Positions 8,481 through 17,596 of a DNA stretch of 64,000 bases are shown here, one piece after another. Position 1 is the first letter of the stretch. Each line of letters opens with the position of its first letter. The translations under genes were made by a program, and so were the position numbers. The stretch is from Acinetobacter sp. Ac_5812. GTDB taxonomy: Bacteria; Pseudomonadota; Gammaproteobacteria; Pseudomonadales; Moraxellaceae. The stretch spans positions 62,001 to 126,000 of the forward strand of contig NZ_LXUK01000005.1 in assembly GCF_013072695.1 (NCBI RefSeq), given 5' to 3'. A model generated the notes under the pieces. The model ran no database searches and was not told the origin of the DNA. It saw only the letters and a list, made by a program, of their open reading frames with translations.

Positions 8481-10259
8481 TTATTTTTCTTCAGCTTTTG
8501 CTTTTTCGCGTAAACGAATACCTAAGTCACGTAATTGATTTGCTTCAACTGGCGCTGGTGCTTGAGTCAGTGGACATTCAGCTGTCTTGGTTTTCGGGAA
8601 TGCAATTACATCACGAATCGAAGAAGCACCTGTCATTAACATGATTAAGCGGTCAAGACCAAATGCCAAACCACCGTGCGGAGGCGCACCGTAACGTAAT
8701 GCATTCAATAAGAAGCTGAATTTCTCTTCTGCTTCTTCTTCACCAATCCCTAAAGCTTCAAAAATTGCTTTTTGCATTTCTAAAGTATAGATACGAAGTG
8801 AACCACCACCGATTTCAGTACCGTTCAGGACCATATCGTAGGCAACAGAAAGGGCTTCACCAGGATTGCTCTTTACTTCTTCAACACTTGATTTTGGTAG
8901 TGTGAATGGGTGGTGAACAGAAGTCCACTTGCCATCATCAGTTTCTTCAAACATTGGGAAGTCAACCACCCAAAGTGGCGCCCACTCGCAAGTCGTCAGC
9001 TTCAAGTCATGACCGATTTTCACACGGAGTGCGCCCATCGCATCATTTACAACTTTAGCTTTATCCGCACCAAAGAACACGATGTCGCCATTTTCAGCGC
9101 CAACACGTTTTAAAAGATCAAGCACGATTGGCTCGATGAATTTAACGATTGGAGATTGAAGACCTTCGATGCCTTTTTCAAGTTCGTTGACTTTGATGTA
9201 AGCCAAGCCTTTTGCACCGTAGATGCCTACGAATTTGGTGTATTCGTCAATCGCACTACGTGGCAATGAACCCGCACCAGGAACGCGTAAAGCAACGATA
9301 CGACCTTTAGGATCTTTTGCAGGGCCTGCGAAGACTTTGAACTCAACGTCTTGCATTAAGTCTGCAACGTCAACAAGCTTCAATGGAATACGCATATCTG
9401 GTTTGTCAGATGCATAGTCACGCATCGCGTCGGCATATGTCATACGTTCAAATTTATCGAATTTTACATTCAATAATTCATTGAACATTTTAACCGTTAA
9501 GCCTTCCATTAAATCCATGATGTCATCGTCACTCATGAACGATGTTTCAACGTCGATTTGGGTAAATTCAGGCTGACGATCCGCACGTAAATCTTCGTCA
9601 CGGAAACATTTCGCTATTTGGTAATAACGGTCAATACCACCTACCATCAGCAACTGTTTAAACAATTGTGGTGATTGTGGAAGAGCGTAGAAGCTACCAT
9701 TTGAAACACGGCTTGGCACTAAATAGTCACGTGCGCCTTCTGGTGTAGCACGTGTCAAAATTGGTGTTTCAACGTCTAAGAAACCATGATCTTCGAAATA
9801 GTTACGGATCAAGTTGGTCACTTTAGAGCGGAAACGTAAGCGCTCTAACATTTCAGGACGACGGATGTCCAAGAAACGGTATTTCAAACGAATTTCTTCT
9901 GAAATATTGGTGTTTTCGTCATTCAATGGGAATGGCGGAGTATCAGAAGCTGCAAGAACTTCAATCTCTTTACCTAAAACTTCAATTTGACCACTCACCA
10001 TGTTGGCATTTTCAGTACCTTCATAGCGACGACGAACACGACCTGTAATTTTTAATACAAATTCTGAACGTGCTTTATCTGCTGTTGCGAATGCTTCAGG
10101 AGTATCTGGATCGATCACGACTTGTACAAGACCATCACGGTCACGTATATCAAGGAAAATCACACCGCCATGGTCACGGCGACGGTGAACCCATCCGCAT
10201 AAAGTCACAGTTTGATCGATTTGGGCTTCTGTTAAAGAGCCACAGTAATGAGTGCGCAT
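8481..10259 (-). CDS. aspS: Aspartate--tRNA ligase
   Basis: The 592-aa length matches bacterial AspRS. The N-terminal anticodon-binding OB fold has [24 protein letters not shown]. Class II motif 2 is seen as [19 protein letters not shown] near residue 216-234, and motif 3 as [14 protein letters not shown] near the C-terminus. The large bacterial insertion domain lies between motifs 2 and 3. The enzyme charges tRNA-Asp in the cytoplasm. I chose the second of two consecutive ATG codons because family members start MRTHYCG. In Acinetobacter, aspS is the conserved right-hand border of the outer-core LOS locus, which fits the glycosyltransferases to its left. Confidence 0.97.
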   Translation of the reverse strand: MRTHYCGSLTEAQIDQTVTLCGWVHRRRDHGGVIFLDIRDRDGLVQVVIDPDTPEAFATADKARSEFVLKITGRVRRRYEGTENANMVSGQIEVLGKEIEVLAASDTPPFPLNDENTNISEEIRLKYRFLDIRRPEMLERLRFRSKVTNLIRNYFEDHGFLDVETPILTRATPEGARDYLVPSRVSNGSFYALPQSPQLFKQLLMVGGIDRYYQIAKCFRDEDLRADRQPEFTQIDVETSFMSDDDIMDLMEGLTVKMFNELLNVKFDKFERMTYADAMRDYASDKPDMRIPLKLVDVADLMQDVEFKVFAGPAKDPKGRIVALRVPGAGSLPRSAIDEYTKFVGIYGAKGLAYIKVNELEKGIEGLQSPIVKFIEPIVLDLLKRVGAENGDIVFFGADKAKVVNDAMGALRVKIGHDLKLTTCEWAPLWVVDFPMFEETDDGKWTSVHHPFTLPKSSVEEVKSNPGEALSVAYDMVLNGTEIGGGSLRIYTLEMQKAIFEALGIGEEEAEEKFSFLLNALRYGAPPHGGLAFGLDRLIMLMTGASSIRDVIAFPKTKTAECPLTQAPAPVEANQLRDLGIRLREKAKAEEK

Positions 10260-10406
10260 CATATTGAATTATATATCCAAACTATATTGGCTGTAGAAGG
10301 TGAATGCGTAAACAGCGCAGCACCAATGAAGGGGAGATTATGCCTTGTTGAACGTATAGTCTCAAGTCTTAATCTTTTCAAGCGAATTTTAAACAGACGC
10401 TTTTTG

Positions 10407-11177
10407 TTAAAATGATTTTAGACGGTTGGTCCGATCTAAAAACAAGAACACTAGACAAGCCATGGTAAAGACAGTTAATCCCGCTTGTGTAAACTCATTG
10501 ATCGATTTACCAACAAAAAAATAGCGCTCACTGTTCCAAAGCTCAGCACTGATATGACGGCTATAGTCTAAAACTGAAAACAGTCCATATAAGATGGACA
10601 GGATGACGCTGAGTAGAGCAAATCCTTTGAGTTTAGCTGAGACAGGATGCTGATGTTTATGACGCTTATAATAATGCCAGCACATTTTCACTAGGAACGG
10701 CAAAGCAATAATGGATGACCCGATCTGTAAGATAAAATGTAATGGATAACGAAAACCCAGCAGTGAGATGTTCTGAGCCAGCAGTTCTTTGAAAGCAAAG
10801 CTTCGAAAATCGAGATGGGTCAGTCCATCCCAGATCAAATGCGTGCTGATCCCCAGTATCAGCGCAAGGCAGCTGAGAAAGCTGAAAGAAATAAAATCAT
10901 CCAGTGAGTGAATATTTAAAGGATCTTTGATTTCAAGACAGCGATAGGTCACAGGACGATAGATGAAATACCACAATAAGCAAAAGAATAAGCCAATCGG
11001 TAGATTCGGAAATAAGATACCTGACCATTGGTGGGTCAAAGTGATATTTTCTTGGGTAAATAATCGATAAAGATCGGGTGTCATACAGCCAATCGCTAAG
11101 GCTGCGACAGGCAAATGACCCTGACTTAATTTAGATAAGGGTGGGGCAAGGACCGCATGTGAAAGTGTAAAAGGCAT
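10407..11177 (-). CDS. DUF4184-family membrane protein
   Basis: The 256-aa protein begins MPFTLSHAVLAPPL and then LPVAALAIGCMTPDLYRLF, the conserved start of DUF4184 proteins. HLIWDGLTHLDFRSF near residue 123 has spaced His and Asp residues that recall metal-dependent membrane hydrolases. About six hydrophobic segments are visible and the C-terminus ends in LFLDRTNRLKSF. No function is established for the family. It stands alone on the minus strand, divergent from the zinc receptor gene with 137 bases between them. Family call is good; role is unknown. Confidence 0.75.
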   Translation of the reverse strand: MPFTLSHAVLAPPLSKLSQGHLPVAALAIGCMTPDLYRLFTQENITLTHQWSGILFPNLPIGLFFCLLWYFIYRPVTYRCLEIKDPLNIHSLDDFISFSFLSCLALILGISTHLIWDGLTHLDFRSFAFKELLAQNISLLGFRYPLHFILQIGSSIIALPFLVKMCWHYYKRHKHQHPVSAKLKGFALLSVILSILYGLFSVLDYSRHISAELWNSERYFFVGKSINEFTQAGLTVFTMACLVFLFLDRTNRLKSF

Positions 11178-11268
11178 ATCGTTGAAAAACGACCATTCAT
11201 TGAATCATGGAGAAGCAGTGTAGCAAATGTTCTTTGTTGCACTGTTTTTTATTGCAAAATAAATGAAA

Positions 11269-11283
11269 TGTTATAATATAACA
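11269..11283. promoter_or_regulatory. Zur-box-like palindrome upstream of the zinc receptor
   Basis: TGTTATAATATAACA is a perfect 7+1+7 palindrome 32 bases before the receptor ATG. It contains a TATAAT that could be the -10 box, so a bound repressor would block transcription. AT-rich GTTAT/ATAAC palindromes are the expected form of Zur operators in Acinetobacter, and the downstream gene encodes a His-rich zinc receptor. The assignment to Zur rather than Fur is inference from the gene. Confidence 0.7.
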
Positions 11284-11314
11284 AAAATAACGATCGACTG
11301 ATTCGAGACACGAT

Positions 11315-13393
11315 ATGTCATTTCCACAGAATATTTTGACCTTATCTATTTTAGCTGTTGTATCTGTACCTACGTTTGCAGCAGAAAATGAGCAAGTGAC
11401 AAGCTTAGAGACAATACGAATTAAAGCACATCCACTAGAGCAAACATCGAAAGATTTTGCTGTTGCCGATACTGTCGTAGATCAAAAACGCTTGCAACAG
11501 GGCGCTGTCACCATTGGAGAGGCATTGAGCAGTGAACCTGGGATCTATTCCAATCAATTTGGTGCGGGTTCAAGCCGGCCTGTGATTCGTGGGCAAGATG
11601 GGCCACGCGTAAAGATCTTGCAAAACTCTTCTGAAAACATAGATGTCTCGACGCTATCTCCGGATCATGCCGTCACTGTAGACCCTGCACTTGCGCAACA
11701 AGTTGAAGTGATTCGTGGACCATCGACTTTGTTATTTGGCGCTGGAACCGTGGGGGGTTTGGTGAATGTGACCGATAGCAAGATTCCGACCAAAATGCCT
11801 GAAAATGGCTATGAAGGTAATGTGGGTTTACGTTACAACACGGGTAGTGATGAAAAACTGGCAACTGCTGGGGTCACCGTTGCTCTCGGTGATCAAGTGG
11901 CATTGCGTGTTGAGGGCTTAAATCGTGAAGCCAATGACTATATCGCGCCGAACTATGTGCATGAGGGTGAACGTGAACGCCGTGTCGGCAATACTTTTGC
12001 CAAAGGCGAAACGGTAAATGTTGGCCTATCTTGGATTTATGAGCGTGGCTTTACCGGAATTTCATATAGCAATCGTCAAGATAAATATGGTTTGCCTGGA
12101 CATAGCCATGAATATGAGAGCTGTAGTGCTCATCTCTCTGGGCGTCCTCATTTACACTGTGGTGACCATGATCACGAAGACGGAGATGATCACGATCATG
12201 GGCATGACGATCACGACCATGATCATGCACATGAGGCAGGGCCTTGGATTGATCTGAAATCTGAGCGTTATGATGTACGTACTGAACTGAATGATCCATT
12301 TACGGGCTTTAAAAAGTTACGTGCTCAGGCCAGCTATACTGATTATAAACATGATGAAATTGAAGAAGACACCATTGCGACTCGCTTTAAAAACAAAGGT
12401 TATGATGGTCGTTTAGAATTGGTACATAATCCAATTGGGCCATGGGAAGGGGTGATTGGAACCCAGTATGGTCAACAAAAATTAGAACTCACTGGTGAAG
12501 AAGCGTTCTTGGCACCAAACATCACCAAGAAGTGGAGCATTTTTGCTTTAGAGCATGCACAGTTCAATGATGTCCATGTTGAAGTGGCAGCACGTGTAGA
12601 CCAACAAAAAATTGATATTGAAGATTCGAGCAAAAAAGATTTCGACGGTTCAGCCTTTTCTGTTTCAGGCGCTGCAAATTGGGAGTTTGCGCCAAATTAC
12701 AAACTCTCTTTAGTGGCTTCACATCAAGAACGTTTACCTTTAGCGCAAGAGCTCTATGCCAATGGTGGACATTTTGCGACCAATACCTATGAACTAGGTA
12801 ATGATCAATTGAAGAAAGAAAAATCCAATAATGTGGAACTTGGTTTCCATTATGACAATAACAAGTTTGATTACCATGTGCATGTCTATCACAACTGGTT
12901 TGATGACTACATCTATGCCCAGACTTTAGATCGCTATAAAGATTTCCGCTTGGTGCAATACACCCAAGATCAGGCACGTTTTTATGGTGCTGAAGCTGAG
13001 GCGGGTTATCAGATATCAGACATGTATAAAGTCGGTGTATTTGGTGACTATGTGCGTGGAAAAATCGACAATGAAAATGCACCGCGAGTACCAGCAGGCC
13101 GTCTAGGAACAAAAGTAAATGCGGACTTTGGTGATGGCTTTAGCGGTTCAGCTGAATACTATCATGTGTTCCAACAAGACAAGATTGCCGCTTATGAAAC
13201 TGATACGCAAAGCTATAACATGCTGAATTTAGGTGTGGCATATACAGGTAAATATAGTAAGGCTACAGATTATCGTGTTTATCTGAATGCCAATAATTTG
13301 CTCGATGATCAGGTGTACCAACATGCATCATTCTTATCGACCATTCCACAAGTTGGACGTAATTTCACGGTTGGGGTGAATTTTAACTTCTAA
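11315..13393 (+). CDS. znuD: ZnuD-like TonB-dependent zinc receptor
   Basis: The 692-aa protein has a signal peptide ending near TFAAENEQ, a TonB box region (LETIRIKAHP), a plug domain with RPVIRGQDGPRVKIL and VEVIRGPSTLLFGAGTVGGLVNV, and a 22-strand type barrel ending in FTVGVNFNF. An extracellular loop around residues 263-310 is packed with His and Asp and contains two Cys residues, as in the ZnuD zinc receptors of Neisseria and Acinetobacter. It imports zinc across the outer membrane using TonB energy. A palindromic Zur-like operator overlaps its promoter and a long hairpin terminator follows. No znuABC genes are nearby. Copper or nickel transport is a less likely alternative. Confidence 0.88.
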   Translation: MSFPQNILTLSILAVVSVPTFAAENEQVTSLETIRIKAHPLEQTSKDFAVADTVVDQKRLQQGAVTIGEALSSEPGIYSNQFGAGSSRPVIRGQDGPRVKILQNSSENIDVSTLSPDHAVTVDPALAQQVEVIRGPSTLLFGAGTVGGLVNVTDSKIPTKMPENGYEGNVGLRYNTGSDEKLATAGVTVALGDQVALRVEGLNREANDYIAPNYVHEGERERRVGNTFAKGETVNVGLSWIYERGFTGISYSNRQDKYGLPGHSHEYESCSAHLSGRPHLHCGDHDHEDGDDHDHGHDDHDHDHAHEAGPWIDLKSERYDVRTELNDPFTGFKKLRAQASYTDYKHDEIEEDTIATRFKNKGYDGRLELVHNPIGPWEGVIGTQYGQQKLELTGEEAFLAPNITKKWSIFALEHAQFNDVHVEVAARVDQQKIDIEDSSKKDFDGSAFSVSGAANWEFAPNYKLSLVASHQERLPLAQELYANGGHFATNTYELGNDQLKKEKSNNVELGFHYDNNKFDYHVHVYHNWFDDYIYAQTLDRYKDFRLVQYTQDQARFYGAEAEAGYQISDMYKVGVFGDYVRGKIDNENAPRVPAGRLGTKVNADFGDGFSGSAEYYHVFQQDKIAAYETDTQSYNMLNLGVAYTGKYSKATDYRVYLNANNLLDDQVYQHASFLSTIPQVGRNFTVGVNFNF

Positions 13394-13414
13394 GCGAAGT
13401 TAAAATCGAATTGT

Positions 13415-13468
13415 AAAAAAGTCATTCGCGGGCAGCATGAGATGCTGTTTCTGCGAATGGCTTTTTTA
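13415..13468 (+). terminator. Terminator after the zinc receptor gene
   Basis: AAAAAGTCATTCGC pairs with GCGAATGGCTTTTTT (G-T pairs allowed) around an inner GCAGCAT/ATGCTG hairpin, followed by a T-run. Confidence 0.8.
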
Positions 13469-13531
13469 TTGAGGAGGTAAATTGTACTGAATCTCTTTTT
13501 TAATGAGAGTAACCCGATCTCAAGCATTTTT

Positions 13532-13852
13532 TTAGGGGGTTCGCGATTTTAACCATATCCCCACTTCTTGTAATACATCGACCAATTTCTTTAGGTTTTG
13601 ACCTTCAGCCGTGATGGAATATTCAACTTTGACAGGAACCTGTGCATATACTTCTCTTAAAACAAAGCCTTCTTCTTCTAAAAATCGTAGCTCTAAGGTC
13701 AGCATTCTTTGCGATATATTCGGAATTACTCGGCGTAGTTCATTGAAACGCATTGGTTTCTCTAACAAAAACGAAATTATAAGCATGCGCCAACGTCCAC
13801 CTAATACTGTCATCGCTTCTTCAACTGAGCATCCTGAAATATTATCTTTCAT
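13532..13852 (-). CDS. HxlR-family transcriptional regulator
   Basis: The 106-aa protein is a single winged helix-turn-helix domain: CSVEEAMTVLGGRWRMLIISFLL, then MRFNELRRVIPNISQRMLTLELRFLEEEGFVLREVY and EYSITAEGQNL. This is the HxlR/MarR-like signature. The N-terminal Cys (residue 8) is in the position used for redox or electrophile sensing in relatives such as YodB and HypR. It is divergent from an AhpD-like gene with 93 bases between them containing TAGGTA/TACCTA inverted repeats, so it probably represses that gene and itself. The inducer is unknown. Confidence 0.88.
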   Translation of the reverse strand: MKDNISGCSVEEAMTVLGGRWRMLIISFLLEKPMRFNELRRVIPNISQRMLTLELRFLEEEGFVLREVYAQVPVKVEYSITAEGQNLKKLVDVLQEVGIWLKSRTP

Positions 13853-13860
13853 GTTAAATA

Positions 13861-13900
13861 TAGGTATAAAAAAGTTACCTATATAACAAAATAATACCTA
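13861..13900. promoter_or_regulatory. Putative HxlR operator repeats
   Basis: TAGGTA (13861-13866) and TACCTA (13876-13881) form an inverted repeat with a 9-base spacer, and a third half site, TACCTA, lies at 13895-13900. They sit just upstream of the hxlR-like ATG and between it and the divergent AhpD-like gene, the place expected for autoregulation and repression of the target. Confidence 0.5.
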
Positions 13901-13945
13901 ATTTACAATTTATACCACATCCTGAATAATGATTTTTCCTTCGAT

Positions 13946-14377
13946 ATGAGTGATGTGATGATGGACTATAAAGACATTGCAAAAAAAACCATTCAGCATT
14001 TGTACGCCGCACATGCTTCGATCAGAACCTCAGGGATAGATCCCAGTTTGATTGCTTTAGCGGAGTTATATGTTTCCCAAATCAATGGCTGCGCCTATTG
14101 CTGCGCCTATCATGCACAAGAGTTGAGAGACATGGGTGTTGCAGCTGCGCTAATTGATAAAATTCCAGGTTATAAGCATTCAAATGCTTTTTCAGAGAAA
14201 CAAAGTTTGGTCTTGGCGTGGGCAGAAGCAATGACCCATTTATCTGATCAGCTTGAGTCGATTAAAAGCCAGTTGCCTATGCATTTTAATGACAGGGAAA
14301 TTGTTGAGTTAAGCAGTAGTATTGCCTTGATGGGGGGCTTAAATCGATTAAGAATCGCCTTGGGGGAGAAAGTTTAG
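13946..14377 (+). CDS. Carboxymuconolactone decarboxylase family protein (AhpD-like)
   Basis: The 143-aa protein carries ELYVSQINGCAYCCAYHAQEL around residues 32-52. This is the E-x-n-C-x2-C-x3-H active-site arrangement of AhpD-type alkylhydroperoxidases within the carboxymuconolactone decarboxylase fold. SLVLAWAEAMTHLS and a helical C-terminus complete the domain. It probably reduces a peroxide or disulfide in the cytoplasm rather than decarboxylating a lactone, because the two cysteines are kept. Divergence from an HxlR regulator with a sensor-type cysteine suggests induction by oxidative or electrophile stress. No strong ribosome-binding site is seen; a start a few codons later is possible. 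Confidence 0.82.
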   Translation: MSDVMMDYKDIAKKTIQHLYAAHASIRTSGIDPSLIALAELYVSQINGCAYCCAYHAQELRDMGVAAALIDKIPGYKHSNAFSEKQSLVLAWAEAMTHLSDQLESIKSQLPMHFNDREIVELSSSIALMGGLNRLRIALGEKV

Positions 14378-14534
14378 CTGTTTTTAATATGCCACGCTGG
14401 AGTGATGTTGCACGATTAGCTGTTTTAATAGCTTTGTTAGAGCCTATCTGGATACACTTAATTGATTTTAATTCTGTAAACAATCACTAAATTAGCATTG
14501 AAAAATCAAAGTATAAGCTCTAGCCTAGATAAAG

Positions 14535-14572
14535 TTCCCCCTCTTTGATAAAGAGGGCTGGGGAGATTTTTA
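14535..14572. repeat. Palindromic intergenic repeat candidate
   Basis: CCCTCTTTGATAAAGAGGG (14539-14557) is a near-perfect hairpin (8-base arms) followed by CTGGGGAGATTTTTATT. It stands between the AhpD-like gene and the phospholipase gene. It may be a REP-type element or a terminator for the upstream gene, since a T-run follows at a short distance. Confidence 0.45.
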
Positions 14573-14597
14573 TTCGACTAGGGCTTTTTTTGTTTAT

Positions 14598-16061
14598 ATG
14601 CGCATCTTCCAACGAATTCATCGGAAATTAAACTGGTCAGGTCGACGTTACATGGCAGTCATATTGTGTATTTTTGCGATTGGATACATTGCTTCGGCAA
14701 TTTATCACAGCGTAAAACCACTCCCAAAAGGATTGGATTTTACCGGTCAGTTGCGTCATGCCAATGTGAAATTCTTGGCCGATCAGACCTATATCGATGC
14801 ACAGGGCCAACAACAAGTTGACCAGCATATCTTCAAAGAAGTGTTTCTGTTGATTGATCAGGCACAAAGTACCATTGTGCTGGATATGTTCTTGTTTAAT
14901 CAGGAAGTAGGGAAATCCACGGTTAAACAATTTCCTTTGATGCAGGAGCTCACTGATGCTTTAATCGTAAAGCGTCGTTTGCATCCAAACGTCGAAGTTG
15001 TGGTGATTACCGATCCGATTAATTCGGTCTATGGTGGGCTAACACCAAAGCATTATCTGCAGTTGCGTCAAGCGGGCGTAGATGTGATTGAGACAAATTT
15101 AAAGCCTTTACGTGCTTCAAATCCGCTTTGGTCTGGTTTTTGGTATATCTGCTGTCAAAACTTAGGTAATAATCCTGAGGGCGGTTGGTTAAGCAGTCCG
15201 TTTGGCAATGATAAAATTACCTTACGGAGTTATTTAGAGCTTTTTAATTTCAAAGCCAATCACCGTAAAACCTTGGTGGTTGATACTGTGGATGGCTGGA
15301 AAAGCTTGGTGACTTCTGCCAATCCACATGACGGTAGTTCGCATCATAGCAATGTGGCTCTGGTGGTGGATGGTCCAACAGCGATTGATGTGTTGCAAAC
15401 TGAACAAGCAGTGGCCAATATGTCTGATGGTTCTAGCCCATTTGTGATTATGGGCGGACTTGCCGAAGATAAAACATTACCGCAAGTGCAAGTCCTGACC
15501 GAAAAAGCCATTTATGATGCCGTTGTGAAAATGATTGAAACCGCCAAGAGCAAAGAGCATCTAGATATGGCGATGTTCTATTTATCGGAACGCAATATCA
15601 TTGATGCCCTCAAGCAGGCGCAGCAACGTGGTGTCAACATTCGTATTATGCTTGACCCGAATAAAGACGCATTTGGCTTGAAAAAGAATGGTATCCCTAA
15701 TCGTCAAGTGGCTTCGGAACTCAACGCCGCTGGCATTCCAATCCGTTGGTGTGATACCCGTGGTGAGCAATGTCATAGCAAAATGCTACTGAAATACAAT
15801 GCTCAGCAAGCGGAGATTATCCTTGGTTCTGCCAACTTAACCGCACGCAACTTAAAAAATTATAATCTCGAGACGGATATACGAGTGATTGGTGCAGCAC
15901 AAGCGTCAGTGTTTAAGGATGCAGGGCAGTATTTTGATGCAGCATGGACAAATGCCAATGGCCGTCAAATCACGGTGGATTATGCAAAATATGCCGATGA
16001 GTCAAAAGTAAAATACTGGATCTATCGTTTTATGGAATGGTCGGGTTTATCGACATTTTAA
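14598..16061 (+). CDS. Phospholipase D family protein
   Basis: The 487-aa protein has one N-terminal membrane anchor (YMAVILCIFAIGYIASAIYHS, residues 18-38) and two PLD half-domains. The first HKD-like motif is NHRKTLVVD with SANPHDGSSHHSN near residue 220-250. The second is CHSKMLLKYN with LGSANLTARNLKNYNLE near residue 394-425. The usual aspartate six residues after the second Lys is not in its canonical place (KMLLKYN). Members hydrolyse or transfer phosphatidyl groups, and Acinetobacter carries several such PLD proteins, some linked to host-cell invasion and some to cardiolipin synthesis. The anchor suggests the catalytic part is periplasmic. Cardiolipin-synthase-like activity is possible. 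Confidence 0.85.
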   Translation: MRIFQRIHRKLNWSGRRYMAVILCIFAIGYIASAIYHSVKPLPKGLDFTGQLRHANVKFLADQTYIDAQGQQQVDQHIFKEVFLLIDQAQSTIVLDMFLFNQEVGKSTVKQFPLMQELTDALIVKRRLHPNVEVVVITDPINSVYGGLTPKHYLQLRQAGVDVIETNLKPLRASNPLWSGFWYICCQNLGNNPEGGWLSSPFGNDKITLRSYLELFNFKANHRKTLVVDTVDGWKSLVTSANPHDGSSHHSNVALVVDGPTAIDVLQTEQAVANMSDGSSPFVIMGGLAEDKTLPQVQVLTEKAIYDAVVKMIETAKSKEHLDMAMFYLSERNIIDALKQAQQRGVNIRIMLDPNKDAFGLKKNGIPNRQVASELNAAGIPIRWCDTRGEQCHSKMLLKYNAQQAEIILGSANLTARNLKNYNLETDIRVIGAAQASVFKDAGQYFDAAWTNANGRQITVDYAKYADESKVKYWIYRFMEWSGLSTF

Positions 16062-16085
16062 TTGAGCAAAATGGCGTTCTAGAAA

Positions 16086-16895
16086 ATGGCTAAAATTAAA
16101 CTGACTATTAGGCAGGATCAGCAGATTGATTTAGATGTGCATCAACTTAATCATTATGCCGATATTGTTAAGATCCAGAGTTGGGCAGAACTTCTGGAAT
16201 GCTATCTTGCTCTAAAACAGGATGTTTATCCTAAAAAAGTGTTTCTGGTTTTAGATGATGCCGCACAAGCAAAATATACCTCGATGCATGCGGTCGAGGA
16301 TGATCGCTTGTATGTGGATTTCAGTGACGATCTCAACGGGATTGAGGTGGGTGAACCAAGCTGGGAGCAAAGCTATCAAAATGTTTGTGTTCCAAAGCAA
16401 TTACAGCATTATCTTCAACAGTTGAATGATCCTGTACAGCAGCAGCGCTTTGAAAGCCTAGCTGAAAAAATGCAGCATTATGATGAAAATGATTTAGAAG
16501 CGCTGCTTTATTTCAATCAACATTTATTGATTTCACTGGATAGTGTCATTGAAGTTAAAGTGGCCGATATTACAACCGAAGCGTTGAAACTGGCGATGCT
16601 GCCGAATGGCTATTTTTCCTGTGATTTTGATCCCTTCGAGAATTATGCGCTGATTCAGAAAATCCAGCACTATGGTTTTGAGTTTATCGGGCTCGGGGCG
16701 GCTTTGTTAGGGTGGATCAAAACAGTAGAGTTTAAAGCAGATAAGATTGATGACTTAGTTCAGGATCTGGCTTTGATTTATCCTTTGGGCTCCATCCATC
16801 AGCAACAACTGAAAGCGCTCATTTTAAAAAATGATTATCTGATTTTACCTTATTCTGAATCACCGCAAGAATATTTAGGTTACGACTTATCCTGA
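16086..16895 (+). CDS. Hypothetical protein, unknown function
   Basis: The 269-aa protein is not recognised. It is acidic, rich in Leu, Gln and Asp, without signal peptide or membrane helix, so probably cytoplasmic. Visible stretches are VFLVLDDAAQAKYTS, NDLEALLYFNQHLL and QDLALIYPLGSIHQQQLKALILKND. It begins 24 bases after the phospholipase stop on the same strand and may be cotranscribed, but no functional link is evident. Confidence 0.7.
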   Translation: MAKIKLTIRQDQQIDLDVHQLNHYADIVKIQSWAELLECYLALKQDVYPKKVFLVLDDAAQAKYTSMHAVEDDRLYVDFSDDLNGIEVGEPSWEQSYQNVCVPKQLQHYLQQLNDPVQQQRFESLAEKMQHYDENDLEALLYFNQHLLISLDSVIEVKVADITTEALKLAMLPNGYFSCDFDPFENYALIQKIQHYGFEFIGLGAALLGWIKTVEFKADKIDDLVQDLALIYPLGSIHQQQLKALILKNDYLILPYSESPQEYLGYDLS

Positions 16896-16909
16896 TTTAG
16901 AAAGCCAGC

Positions 16910-16954
16910 TCAACAAGCTGAATTTGGACCTTTATTTGCTATTCAGCTTGTTGA
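16910..16954. terminator. Long perfect inverted repeat between convergent genes
   Basis: TCAACAAGCTGAAT and ATTCAGCTTGTTGA are perfect 14-base arms with a 17-base loop. It lies between two convergent stop codons and likely acts as a two-way terminator, although no long T-run follows. Confidence 0.55.
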
Positions 16955-16979
16955 AAGACATACATCATTAATAAAAAAA

Positions 16980-17426
16980 TTAAGGGCTTGGCGGGATTAA
17001 TTGATCTAAATCCTTATCAGCCATTTGCTCGAGTTCAGTTAAATCTGTTTTGATTTTCCACTGCGTTTCATCATCGACAGGATTTGGTAAGCGGGCTTCT
17101 AGCCAGTCACAGACTACATCAGGAGTGAATTCTGGATGATTACACTGGATTACCCAAGCCAAGAAATCTTTAGCTTCACCGTTCATATAGGGTGGTGGAG
17201 ATACGGGGAAGAACTGGGTCGGTAAACGTTCATTGGTGGATAAATAATTGAGAACATGTCCAAGTTCTTGAACGGTTTGCCATGCTAATGGGTGTTCAAC
17301 ATCAATATTGAATTTAAACCACCATGCGTGTTGACCATCTGCACCATGCGCAACGATACGTGCTTCTTGTACACTTGGCACTTTACAGAAGAATTGATAG
17401 AGACGATCAAAATTCATTTCAGCCAC
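16980..17426 (-). CDS. Conserved hypothetical protein
   Basis: The 148-aa protein is acidic and soluble, with WWFKFNIDVEHPLAWQTVQELGHVLNYL in the middle and DVVCDWLEARLPNPVDDETQWKIKTDLTELEQMADKDLDQLIPPSP at the end given here only in outline. No family is confidently recognised. GTG 17426 is preceded by AAGG eight bases upstream, so it is favoured over the ATG three codons in. It is transcribed toward the hypothetical gene at 16086 and stands alone. Function unknown. Confidence 0.65.
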   Translation of the reverse strand: MAEMNFDRLYQFFCKVPSVQEARIVAHGADGQHAWWFKFNIDVEHPLAWQTVQELGHVLNYLSTNERLPTQFFPVSPPPYMNGEAKDFLAWVIQCNHPEFTPDVVCDWLEARLPNPVDDETQWKIKTDLTELEQMADKDLDQLIPPSP

Positions 17427-17596
17427 AGATGTTGCCTTAAAACCAAAAAAATGATTCTAGCATATCTAGGTAGCGCTGTAGCTCGCTGCTGTTTATCTTG
17501 GGAATTCAACAGCTAATCTGAAAAAATATTATTACAACAGTTGTGCTTATTTTTTATTCTAAAATAGACAGATACTCTGCTTTTAGGGAGATCACG

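Noticed and set aside
12018..12299. His-rich open frames on both strands inside the zinc receptor gene
   Set aside because: They arise from the CAT/GAT-rich codons of the His/Asp loop; no ribosome-binding sites or conserved features.
12564..13112. 182-codon minus-strand frame inside the zinc receptor gene
   Set aside because: It is antisense to well-conserved receptor sequence and has no recognisable product.
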